In this document: piece after piece, positions 20,848 to 30,685 of the stretch | Numbering within the stretch: position 1 is the stretch's first letter | How the letters are laid out: each line of letters begins with the position of its first letter | Assembly: GCA_033297205.1 (NCBI GenBank) | Contig: MU859346.1 | Coordinates: forward strand, 1-30,830 | Direction: 5' to 3' | DNA length: 30,830 nt | Origin: Pseudoneurospora amorphoporcata | Lineage: Eukaryota > Ascomycota > Sordariomycetes > Sordariales > Sordariaceae | The notes under the pieces: generated by a model | Told to the model about the DNA's origin: nothing | The model's database searches: none | The model's input: the letters and a program-made list of their open reading frames with translations, nothing else | Translations under genes and position numbers: made by a program

Positions 20848-21976
20848 TTAAGAAGAGGGAACGGTGGTGGCGTTCTCGGCGGCGGCGGCAGCGTTGGCGG
20901 AGCTGAGGGTGGTGGTCTCGCCAGCCTTGCCGTTCTGTAGTTTTCACAAGTATATGGTCAGTATTCTGTCTTCGTGATGTGCAAGTTCTCTTTTGCATCT
21001 GATCTGGTTGCGCATCCATCCATCCATCCATCCATCCATCCCCTTCTTCTTGATTGACTCATGGCCGACCATCACAAGTCCTGACATGACCTTCTTCCTC
21101 GTACTTCTCCTCCTCTTGTTTCGGTTGGATATTCCCCGATATGTAAGAGACAAAAGAAGTTGTCATGTTACTTACCGACCACTTAGCGAACTTGATGTCG
21201 GCAGCCTCGCCACGGCGCTCAGCAATGATTCTCTTATCCTCCTTGAGGGAGCGACGGAGCGCACGAGAGGCGACCGCGATGTAGCGGTTGTAGCTGTGAT
21301 TTTCGTGAACCGTGTTAGCCTTCGTTGACCTGCACTGTTTTCTCTTGACAGTTCATCTCTCCTGCCCACTAGCCCTACTCCTGCTCTCATGTTGCTCGTT
21401 TTATTCCGTGTGTTGTATGGTAGTTGTATCTCGTTTGCCTGTCGTAGCCCTGGATGAATTATGGTTGCATTTGTCGCATCCAAGTCGTTATGCATCGCTT
21501 GCTGGCTCGCTTTCCGTGTCGCATTCCTGCCCGTCTCTCCACGTCATGTCTAGACATTCGGCGTTTCTCTTGTTGTCCCTGTCTCGTGCATTTCTTTTTC
21601 TTCCCCCCCCTCGACGTTTCCTGAGCCCGGCTTTCGTCTATAACCTGGGTTCTCGGCCCTCATCTCGCCCAGTCCGTCCCCCTCCAATTCCGCCTCCCAT
21701 CGGTTTCGTAGGTTCGTCCGTTATTTGTCGTCCATCGTAGTTGAAGTCGCGGGGCAATTGCAATTTCCACTTTCCCGCAATCGTCGTTTTTCGTTTTCGT
21801 CGAACGCTGTCGTGGGCAGGCAAGGCTCCTCGGTCCAGTTTTCCTCCAACTGCAAGAGGCAATTCCTCGCTTCCCTCCATTCTCCTCCTGCTCCTCTTCC
21901 TCCGCAAATCCCAAACGGCAGAAAAACGGCTAAGGTATACTCACGTAATGCCAGCGGCCTTCCAAGCGAACACCAT
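20848..21976 (-). CDS. atp15: ATP synthase F1 subunit epsilon (mitochondrial)
   Basis: Three short exons on the minus strand (21976-21945, 21293-21176, 20934-20848) encode 78 aa. The protein begins MVFAWKAAGIT, continues YNRYIAVASRALRRSLKEDKR, then AERRGEAADIKFAKW and NGKAGETTTLSS. This is the standard fungal/mammalian F1-epsilon pattern (short N-terminal helix-turn, RRSLKED basic helix, KFAKW...GK). The subunit sits in the central stalk with gamma and delta and couples rotation to catalysis. No cleavable presequence is apparent, as usual for this subunit. Intron 1 is 651 nt and intron 2 is 241 nt, long for this window. Both have good signals (GTGAGT...GCTAAC...ACAG and GTAAGT...CTGAC...ACAG). 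The Ala-rich C-terminus (ANAAAAAENA) is a lineage-specific tail. Identification rests on sequence pattern and is strong despite the small size. Confidence 0.92.
21013..21041. repeat. (CATC)n tetranucleotide repeat in ATP15 intron 2
   Basis: Seven CATC units on the + strand, read as (GATG)n in the transcript. A similar GATG run occurs in PMP47 intron 2 (about 15660-15677). Confidence 0.85.
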
Positions 21977-22842
21977 GTTGGGCGATTTGTGGTGGGTTGT
22001 CTTGACGGTTAAACGAAGAAGACTTGGTTGTTGCTGTCTGCTGCGGTACTTGCTGCGCGCGATTCGAGAGTCTGCCGCTTTGAAAACTGGTCCCACCCTG
22101 GCCACAGAGACCCGAGAAGCTCCGCTGCCGAAGCTCCGCGTCACGTGATGCCCCTCCTTTTCCTTGGGCGTTTGGGCGAGAGCGACCAAGCCCAAGCTTC
22201 CTTCCATGCCAGGAGCTACGGGCGACGGGCAAGCTCCCTAGGTCTCGGCAGCTTACCTAACAAGGTCAAAAGTAAACATCGACCCCTGATATTAAAACAA
22301 ACTTCATTTGTTGCCATTGGGAATGGCTTTGCATTTTGCGAGCTTCAAACCACTGTCGTCGTTATCTTTCAGGCTATTACTTCAAAGGTGTGAGCCCATG
22401 TATCTCATCTTAACCATTCGCAAGAGTCTTATGAAACCACATCACTTTCATTGACCGCTGTATCCAATGTCAACAAAAGAAATAATGCCTGCTGCATTTT
22501 AATAGCTCTGCTAGAGAAGTAGTGACGGGGAGTGAAAAAGTCTAAGGGGTTGTTTATATATGCACAAAAGTCGTCGTCATCGGTCCCCAGCCGTTCTTTC
22601 ACCCATCTCCCGCTTCTTACAACGAAAGTTTCTACAACATCTTCAATCCCGGCCGGTTCTGCTGTTGGTACACGGTTTTTTGCTTGGTTTCCCAATCCTG
22701 ACATCTTTCTCTCTCTCAAAAAGTTCCAGGCCTTTTCCAGTTTGAAATCGGTCGGTTCGTTTCGCGCGTTTAGGTATTTCCTCTTTCAATTAACTACGAA
22801 TTGCATGACCCGCTTCTACGCCCTCCAAAGTCTAGTCTACGT
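21977..22842. other. ATP15 promoter and QCR2 3' region
   Basis: It lies between two co-oriented minus-strand genes. It contains the ATP15 leader and promoter with a CACGTG box (22142-22147, about 165 bp upstream of the ATG) and, toward 22842, the QCR2 3' UTR. No RNA gene or credible coding frame is seen. Confidence 0.5.
22142..22147. promoter_or_regulatory. CACGTG box upstream of ATP15
   Basis: A palindromic E-box (TCACGTGA in full) about 165 bp upstream of the ATP15 start. A bHLH factor such as a Cbf1-type protein would be the natural binder. Because CACGTG occurs by chance every 4 kb, function is only suggested. Confidence 0.3.
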
Positions 22843-24430
22843 CTATACATGGAGACCGAGATCCTCAGCGTAGGGAAGGACGTGGAGGTCACCAACGGCG
22901 GAAACGGAGGCCTTGCCCTCGAGGAGCTTCTTGGCAGCCTGTTGAACTTTGGTTAGCACGTCTTTCTTCTCGAATTCTCGTAGTTTCACACGTACAGCCT
23001 GGAGCTTCTCAGCGGTAACGCCCTCAAGAGCCTCGAGAGTCTCGGCGACCTGGAGGGGCTTGCCACCGGCAAGAAGGTTGGCACCGGCGTGGACGAGACC
23101 AGTGCCGGAAACCTCGCTGGCGGAGAGGAGGTTGAACTTGGCCTTGGCGATAGCCTTGGTGAGGTCCTCCTTGGAGACACCACCATCAGCGATGGCCTTG
23201 AGACCCTTGACGGCCTCAACGGCAACCTTGCCGACGGCGGCACCCTTGCCGGAGATCTGGATGGCGAGGAGACCAGCATCGGAGTAGGCGTAGTTGGTGG
23301 CGAAGGCCTCGGCGCCGGGGTTGGCGGCGGTGGCCTTGCAGAGGAGGCTGAAACCGGGGGACCACTTGATGTTGGAGGCACCGCCGAGGAGACCGACAAG
23401 GACGGAAGTCTCGGGCTGGCTGGCGCCAAGGGCAGCACCGGGGAAACCGATGACGATGGCGTTCTTGCCGTTCTTGGCAACGCGCTGCTCACCACCAAAG
23501 TACTTGGAGGAAGCGGTGTTCAGGGTGCCGGAGCTGGTGGCGGGAACACCCTTGAAGAAGGGCTCAACCCACTTCTCGAGACCGGCCTGGCTGGCACCGT
23601 CGGCGACAACGGCAATGTTGGCCTTGTTGTAGGCAAGGTGGGCGAAGGCGGCGACGGAGTTCTCGTTGAGGTAGGACGAGGTAGGGGTGTCGACGGTAGG
23701 GTAGAGGGGCGAACCGAGGCCGTTGTGGAAAGCGACGTTGTGGGCGGCATCGAGGGCGATGGCGGCAGAGTCGAGCTTAGCCTGCTTGGCGTGGATGCAG
23801 TTCTCGACGAGCTCGTGGAACTCGTGGGCTATGGGGCGGCAGGGCAACAACTGTCAACATAGACCGGCCATGTTTATCGGGGGATGAAGGTAGGTAGATA
23901 GGTATTATCACGCACTGGTGTACTTGGTCTGGGAGATGACCTCGGCAAGGAGCTCGGTGAAGTAGGGGAGGTCCTCGCGGAGGAAGGAGGCCTGGAGGAC
24001 GAGGGCCTCGCGGGTGTGGTAGGCCTGCAATTGGCCGCCGAGGAGCTCGGACTCGCGGACGATACGGAGGGCGGTTCTCTTGTTGGTGTTCTGTATGGTG
24101 CCCAAGGTTGCCAATTATTAGCTCATGGGCGTCTTCTCATGCTCCGGATCTGGTGGACCATGTAGAACCTGCCTTGAACGCAAACTCCTCCAGACCGACG
24201 GTCAAGCCGGGAAGGGGCTCATATCGGGTGCCGGCCTTCGCGACGACGGCGAGGCGGGTGGTCGGGCCGGAGTCGTCGCGCGAGGCAACCTTGACGCCGG
24301 CGATGGTGGTGGGTTCGTATGACGCCGCGGGAGAAGCAGCAGCAGCAAAGCCGCGCTGGGCCGTCTTCGCAGCAGCAGGGCGGCGAAGGGCCAGCTGGCT
24401 TCCCCTCGTGAGAGCCGATCGGGAGATCAT
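22843..24430 (-). CDS. qcr2: Cytochrome bc1 complex subunit 2 (core protein II), mitochondrial
   Basis: Four exons on the minus strand (24430-24173, 24090-23916, 23828-22996, 22938-22843) give 453 aa. The first 35 or so residues (MISRSALTRGSQLALRRPAAAKTAQRG...) form an Arg/Ser/Ala-rich matrix-targeting presequence. The mature part is an M16 peptidase-like fold: GTRYEPLPGLTVGLEEFAFK|NTNKRTALRI, then RESELLGGQLQAYHTREAL, SPLYPTVDTPTSSYLNEN, and KFNLLSASEVSGTGLVHAGANLL. The HxxEH zinc motif of the beta-MPP/core I relatives is absent (EEFAFKNT instead), as expected of the non-catalytic core II. It stabilises complex III in the inner membrane. Intron 1 (24172-24091) starts with GC (AAG|GCAGGT) and is the only way to keep the conserved FKNT joint. 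Intron 3 (22995-22939) is 57 nt, has good GTACGT/CTAACC/ACAG signals and no stop, so a retained form would insert 19 residues. An upstream in-frame ATG at 24505 exists but would bury the presequence. Confidence 0.94.
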
Positions 24431-25555
24431 GGTGGGAGGGGTCGATGTCGTCCAATTGACCGTTCTAGATGATTGCGCAGCGAGCACTGCTTGTAGGAGC
24501 TTCACGTAGTCTCAGTATAGTGTAGCAATTCCGTCTCCGAAAATTCCCTGGCACCGGCAACTGGGGCGCTGGTGCACGTGCCGCCGGCAGCTGCCCAACC
24601 CGTGCACAGACCATCTCCCAGCTGTGCAACACTGTCAGCTCGCCCATCTGTGAGGCTCCAAAGCGTCAGCACCCGGCCAAGCACGAGTCGGGAGCCGCAC
24701 AACGGGCTGGCACAGGCCATCACCCAGCGGTCTCAGTGGTCAGCAGTGAAACACAGCTCATCATTGGCGCGAATCAGCTGCAAAAATGCCCCGCGATCTC
24801 ACTGAAGCCCTGGGTCAGCTGAAGACACCCAAGAACGACGGAAGACGGAAGCCAAGGAAGACCAACACATTGGGTAAGGTAGGTGACGGGACCCTTCCAT
24901 TCCCAGTTTTTATCAGATGGAAGTTCTCGGGCCTTTTCGGTGAGGACAAGGTGAAAGGGTCGCAGCATCTCGGTCAGGTTACCGGGCGGATGGATTCGGT
25001 GTTTGTCGTTTGTCATTTCCACGACTCGATTGCCGTCGGGGCAACTTCACAAAGTGGATTTTCTTGGGCTAATAAAGGTACTCTTGTACCTTTTGTACCG
25101 GTAGACGGGACCCCAGGCTAGCGTGGTTCTGCCGCGCCCGTAGTGAGTGACGCGCGGGCTGGAGAGTCCCTGCCGCGCATGCGACTCAAAAAAAATAATT
25201 TGTATCATTTTGTCATTCGGATTTCCCCGCGGGCGAACAATCACCACCGAATCTATTGCTGGCGCATTGCATTCGCTGAACACATCTTCCGCAGAATAGA
25301 ACCTCAGGTAGTCCCCCACCATACAACCGACTTTTTGTCAACTTTAATATATAATTTGACGACTCCACCCTCCCGTCTTCACTTCTTCCTCCCCTGCCAA
25401 TCCCTAAAGATCTCCCATGCCATATCGGTAGTAACCGTGGAAGCTCTAGAGATAGTGAGAGGATCTCTAGGAGCCAGATCTTCTTCAACTTTATTTTAAC
25501 ATCGACATCGACAACAACAAACTTCCCCTGATTATAAGAGTACCGATATCCCATC
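24431..25555. other. Divergent promoter region, QCR2 / RPC82
   Basis: This 1.1-kb region lies between head-to-head genes. CACGTG at 24575-24580 is about 145 bp upstream of the QCR2 ATG. The part before RPC82 has pyrimidine-rich and CAACAACAA leader-like sequence. A 111-codon open frame at 24786-25121 (+) begins with a decent ATG but matches no family I recognise and is not called. No tRNA or other RNA gene is seen. Confidence 0.5.
24575..24580. promoter_or_regulatory. CACGTG box upstream of QCR2
   Basis: A palindromic E-box about 145 bp upstream of the QCR2 start, a spacing similar to the box before ATP15. Chance occurrence is possible. Confidence 0.3.
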
Positions 25556-27611
25556 ATGGCTGTTGTACGTATCCCCAATTCCCCATGATGGTCACTTCTA
25601 ACCAATGACTATCACAGATCAAAGAGAAGGCGGAGTTCTGCACTCTCATGGTCGACGAGCTCTACGGCCAACTCCCCGCAGTACGTACCAGCCATTATGC
25701 CCAACATCGACCGGTAGCTGAGTGGATTCTAACAACATCCACAGAGAGTCTATGCGACTCTTTTCCAGCGAGGAAAGCTCTCGATCCGCCTCATCTGCCA
25801 GTTTTCCAAACTCAACGCCCGTCAAGTCAAGAATGGCCTTTGCGTCCTCCAACAACACAATCTCCTGTTCTACACTGTCGACGCCAACTCGGGCGAAGCC
25901 GAGTACTCGGTCAATCATGAATACGCCTACAACCTCGTGCGCGCCGGCAAGATCCTCGAGATGGTAGATAACTCGTACGGCCCCGCCGGCCGCGACGTCA
26001 TGCAGAATCTCCTGCTCCTCGGACAGACCCGAATTTCCGACTTGGTAGCCGCCTACCAGGCTAAGATCAACCTGGCCAACGACAACGACGCATGGCTGAA
26101 CGACAAGAAACCCGAGCTCGTAATCAAGAGCAAAGCACAACTTAACTCGGTACTTTGCCGACTCATCGAGGCCGAATTGATCGATGTCATCCACAGCAAG
26201 ACGTTCCAGAGCGCCCACGAGATTGAAAAGCAAGTACACAGAGAGGTGATGGACGTGTACTTCCCCAACGGCATCAAGGGTACAAAGGCCAAGGTTGAAT
26301 TCGAACAAAAGGTGGCGGAGGGCCTTCGCAAGGTGCGCGAGGAGTCCAAGACTCTTAAGCGTAAGCTGGCTCAGAATGGAGGAGCGAGCAAGCGTAGGAA
26401 GCTGGCTGTTGGAAACGAGACGAACGGGGCTCCGGAAGAGGAGGAAGACTTGGACCCGGCATTGGATGTAAGTCATTCCTTATGGGACAAGGGTCGAAAC
26501 TATTATGCTGACTTGATATTTTCTCCAGCCCCGACAAGTCATCCGCATCAACTACGAAAAGTGCATCGTCGAACTACGCAGCCGCCGCCTTGTCCAATAT
26601 GTCAACGAGACCATCGGAGAGACGACAGGATACGTTTACGGTCAACTGCTCAAGCAGCTGACCAAGAACATTTCGCGCTGTAGGCCAGACCCTCTCATAG
26701 ACACCTTGACCCCGGAAGAGGCGAAGGAGACGCCCTCGGTCACAACAAACGAAATCCTTGATAAGGTCAAGACCTCGATCGATCTCACGCTTGGAATTGG
26801 CAAGATGCCAAGCAAGTCGATTTCCAAATCAGCAGCAGAGAGACTCACTCCGTTTGCTCCCAAGGACAAGATTCCCTTTATGAATCAAGACGACAGCGAT
26901 GATGACGACGAGGATGGCGACTACAGCGACAGCGACGAAGAGATGGACACTAAGAAGGAAAATGGGGATGCGTCGGTCGCTAGGATGAGCCGACCTGAGC
27001 AGCTGCGGCAACACCTCTTGCTGCTGGCCGAGAGTCAAGCAGGTTTCGTTCGTCACTGTGGAGAGGATGAGTGGACGATCGACTTTAAGCCCCTAATGGA
27101 GAAGCTCCGGGCGACGGAACTCGACTCCATCATCGAGCAGACGTGCGGCCGCCAGGGCCTCAGGTTAACACGCATCCTCCGCACCAAGGGCAAGCTAGGC
27201 GAGCAAGCCCTCCAGTCTCTCAGCTTGATGCGCAAGGTCGACCTCCAGCAAAAGATGTTGGAAATGCGTCTCGCCGGCTTCGCCCATACGCAGGAAGTGC
27301 CCCGCGACAACAAGGCTGATCCCAAGAAGTCCATCTTCCTGTGGTACTGCGACACGGAGCAAGCCTACAGCGGGCTGATTGCCAAGTGCTACGCGACCAT
27401 GGTGCACTGCCTACAGGTGCTGGAGGTGCGCCGGCAAAAGGAGAAGGCGGTATTGTCGCTAGCGAGGCGGACGAACGTCAAGGGCAAAGAGAAGGATATG
27501 ATGCGTGACGAGTCGTACGCGAGGTTCGCCAAGTTCTTGAAAGACGAGAAGCTGCTGATGGCGGAGGTTATGCGGATTGACGATACCTTGGCTCTCTTAC
27601 AAGACTTTTAG
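25556..27611 (+). CDS. rpc82: DNA-directed RNA polymerase III subunit RPC82 (RPC3/C82)
   Basis: Four exons (25556-25564, 25618-25680, 25745-26467, 26529-27611) give 625 aa; all introns are phase 0 with GTACGT or GTAAGT donors and clear CTAAC/CTGAC branch points. The first coding exon is only nine bases (Met-Ala-Val). The N-terminal winged-helix region (KAEFCTLMVDELYGQLPA|RVYATLFQRGKLSIRLICQFS..., residues 4-70) and NHEYAYNLVRAGK are typical of RPC82. Further family blocks are KSKAQLNSVLCRLIEAELIDVIHS, PRQVIRINYEKCIVELRSRRLVQYV just after the third intron, and RLTRILRTKGKL...IFLWYCDTEQ near the C-terminus, ending in a coiled-coil-like helix. An acidic Asp/Ser/Glu loop occupies about 386-410. 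C82 forms the Pol III-specific C82/C34/C31 trimer, which helps open promoter DNA and contacts TFIIIB, for transcription of tRNA and 5S genes in the nucleus. Confidence 0.95.
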
Positions 27612-28454
27612 AAAAAGCCCGATCACATGCCGAAAATGAGAGCTATTCATACGCAAGAGAATGATGCGGCTGTTGCGTATACCAGAGGTTACAGCGAGGA
27701 TCATGGCTCGTTGAAGATGTTTCGGCAACGAGGAATACCCCCTCTCAGAAACCTTTATGGGGAGATCATTTGCGGGCGGATTTCCCGAGTCCGTGAAAGG
27801 CTGGGATTTTATGGGATGCATTCATAGGTGTATAAAGCATTAGTTTGTTGTGTTCTGGGTATTCTCACTGAAATAGACAGACATAATTATTGTCATGACA
27901 ATTCTCACATATAATCGACATGTGCAGTCAAGCATTCCAGCGGTTCAGATAAGGCTGGCGCTAAGGCCCGATAAGCCCCCGATTGGTTTAGACAAAATGC
28001 GAGCGTGCCTTGGCTTGGCAGAAATCCCGCTGTCGGAGGTCGTTAGCGCGAGAAATTCGCAGCTCTTGGGGGGGAAACGCAAAAAAAAGTTTAAAAAATT
28101 TGGCGGCCGTTGTCCCGACTTCGTTTCAGTCCAGTATTCCCTCCCAAGGTCCTCCTCTACCCACTCCGCTCAGTCCGTCCCGTCCCTCGTCCGAGGTACC
28201 TCCACTTGCTCGCGCCGTACTGTCTTATCTTTCCGATCCCCGTCCCGTCCTGTTCCTCGTCTGCTGCTGTTGCTTGTGAATCCTTTCTGTTCCGGTCCCC
28301 GGTCGTGATCCTTCTTTCTCTTCCAATTCCCTCGTCCCGTCTTCTGCAATCCCCGCACGCACTGCAGCTTTAATTCTTATAACCCCTCACAGTAGCGGTT
28401 ATTTTTAATTTCTAAACACCACAACCAAACACAACAGACAAACAAACAGACAAA
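27612..28454. other. Intergenic region between RPC82 and GGC1
   Basis: It contains the RPC82 3' UTR and the GGC1 promoter and leader. From about 28130 the + strand is strongly pyrimidine-rich (TCC/CCGTCC), then CAAACA-rich up to the ATG, as in a transcribed leader of a highly expressed gene. An A-rich AAAAAATTTGGCGG element occurs near 28090. No coding gene or RNA gene is supported. Confidence 0.5.
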
Positions 28455-29894
28455 ATGTCTCCCGTCGCTGCTGGTCGTTCGGAGAAGGAGTCCAACCTGG
28501 CTAGGTTGCTGGGATCCGGTATGTTTACTTCTGTCTTGCAATGACGATTGTTTGTGTCTATTTGCTGATTCGTTTTTGGGTGTGATGTATAGGCTCTGCT
28601 GGTATCGCCGAGTTGGCCATCTTCCATCCTGTACGTTGTTGTCACCGTTAACACTACTACCGCTGCTGCCATTACTGGTCACTGTCGTTGTCCTTGTCAT
28701 CGACCGGTTCCCTTCCTCGACAGGTCCAGATAAGTCCGGACGAGACGACAGGGAGGAAGCTCTCGAAGCTCTCCAAGATCCATGCCATGCTATGCTACCA
28801 AGACAGACCAGACCAATGGCTCGGTATAGCAGCTCTGGCTGTCGCATTGGTGGTTTGGTCTGACTTGGTAGTTAGTTGGAGCTGGAGCTGGAGCTGTCCT
28901 TGTCGACAGGATGAAAAGGACAAAGAGAAACAACACGATACGGACAAGGAAGTGCGAACGAGCATGAGGAGCAACCTTACTGACCTTCCTGGTGACAATA
29001 AAAGGTCGATACCATTGCTAAGCGTCTGATGTCCAACGAGACCAAGGTGCGTAGCTTTTCCCCAAACGAGCAAGCAACCTTGATGGCCACCCACACGGTC
29101 CATACTAACTCGTTCACTCCCAGATCTCCAACGTTGCCGAGCTCAACAAGGTCATCTTCAAGAACAAGGCCGACGCCCCCTTCGGTCGTAAATTCGTCTC
29201 CCTCTTCCCCGGTCTCGGCTACGCCGCCGGCTACAAGGTCCTCCAGCGCATCTACAAGTACGGCGGCCAGCCCATGGCGCGCGACTTCCTCGGCACGCAC
29301 TACGGCAAGGATTTCGAGAACGCCTTTGGCAAGAAGACGGGCAAGGCCATCATGCACTCGACGGCCGGTTCTTTGATCGGTATCGGCGAGATCGTCCTCC
29401 TCCCTCTCGACGTCCTCAAGATCAAGCGCCAGACCAACCCCGAGGCCTTCAAGGGCCGCGGCGTCTTGGCCATCGTCAAGGACGAAGGCTTCGGCAACTT
29501 GTACCGCGGCTGGGGCTGGACTGCCGCCCGTAACGCGCCGGGCTCCTTCGCTCTGTTCGGCGGTTCCGCCTTCGCCAAGGAGTTCCTGTTTGGTCTGAGC
29601 GACTACAACAAGGCGTCGTGGTTCCAGAACTTTGTCGCTTCCATTGCTGGCGCGTCCGCTTCGCTGGTTGTTTCCGCTCCCCTTGATGTCATCAAGACCC
29701 GCATCCAGAACCGCAACTTCGATAACCCCGAGTCGGGCTTCCGCATCCTCACCAACATGGCCAAGAACGAGGGCGCCGGTGCGTTCTTCAAGGGTCTTGT
29801 TCCCAAGCTCCTCATGACTGGTCCTAAGCTTGTCTTCTCTTTCTGGCTGGCGCAGACTTTGATTCCTGCTTTTGATATCGCTTTCAAGAAGTAA
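28455..29894 (+). CDS. ggc1: Mitochondrial GTP/GDP carrier Ggc1 (Yhm1)
   Basis: Four exons (28455-28518, 28593-28630, 29005-29046, 29124-29894) give 304 aa. Introns are 74, 374 and 77 nt, all with good signals, and the joints restore the family sequence: ESNLARLLGSG|SAGIAELAIFHP|VDTIAKRLMSNETK|ISNVAELNKVIF. The three carrier signatures are HPVDTIAKR (33-41), LPLDVLKIKR (about 141) and APLDVIKTRI (about 233). NLYRGWGWTAARNAPGSFALFGG and LVFSFWLAQ-type segments are nearly invariant in Ggc1. The protein lies in the inner mitochondrial membrane, imports GTP in exchange for GDP and in yeast influences mitochondrial iron and DNA maintenance. The ATG context (ACAAAATG) is good. The second intron splits the first PxD signature between Pro and Val. 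Confidence 0.95.
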
Positions 29895-30685
29895 GCGGGC
29901 GATGTCGGTGGACGGGAATCAGTTCGTGTTGAAGAGAGTTGGAAGGGAAAACAAAAAAACAAAAAGGCGTTTTGAAGAGCTTGGATTATTAGGTTGGGAA
30001 AGATCTCTTTCGATAGATAGAGGGTCGGTGCCACCCACCATCTTGTAACAATATCATGTGTGTGTCTGTGTGTGAGCCGGAGTGTGGTTGGTGTCACGGA
30101 GGGTTATATAGGGTCATGATAGAATATTTCAGGCGTTGTGTGGTGGGCTAAAATAAAATTATCTTCTTGTTTCATTTTCTCCAAAACTAGAAACGAAAAA
30201 AAAAAAAAAACCAAAAGAAAAAAGAAAAAAAAAAAAAGCAACTCCTTCCTTGTCCGTCCCTTTAGCTTGCCGGTGTAAATCATATCATCAGAAGAACATC
30301 GTGACTTGGAGATATGAAGTTCTTCAGAAGGAATGAACAAACAAACATACCATCTTCCAGACCTTGTTGGAATGGCCATAGCATGGATGCCGCCGTGCCA
30401 GCCATGTGGCTGCCATTTACCACTTTTTTATGTAATTTATCCTTCTCCAAATCCAATCAATTGCGATTTGTACAGGTATGTATGTATGTACTTCAGTCAA
30501 AAGTGAGTTACCTCTAGAACTAGAGACGGGAGCTCTGTTCAGTTCACTGCTTGTCTCACTCACTCACGGTCTTGTACCCCCCATCCTATCCTATCCTCCT
30601 CTCTTTCTCCCATTGGCAAAGTGCAAAGTTCCGGTTATACCTACCGTTGGGCGGGCAGGGCAATTCCTCGTTCGACGGGCAATGC
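29895..30685. other. GGC1 3' UTR and intergenic DNA
   Basis: This is noncoding: GT-rich and AT-rich 3' UTR sequence with a TGTG run near 30056-30075, an A-rich tract (30196-30237), then AT-rich spacer and pyrimidine-rich DNA. No gene on either strand is supported. Confidence 0.55.
30196..30237. repeat. Interrupted poly-A tract
   Basis: A15, then AAAAGAAAAAAG and another A12 run. It is simple sequence downstream of GGC1. Confidence 0.85.

Noticed and set aside
21312..21740. 142-codon plus-strand frame inside ATP15 intron 1
   Set aside because: It starts with GTG rather than ATG, is pyrimidine-driven low complexity and shows no domain.
24786..25121. 111-codon open frame starting MPRDLTEALGQLKTP between QCR2 and RPC82
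   Set aside because: The start context is acceptable and the first 30 codons look somewhat protein-like, but no family is recognisable, a GTAAG lies early in it, and the rest has no coding character. It lies in a divergent promoter region.
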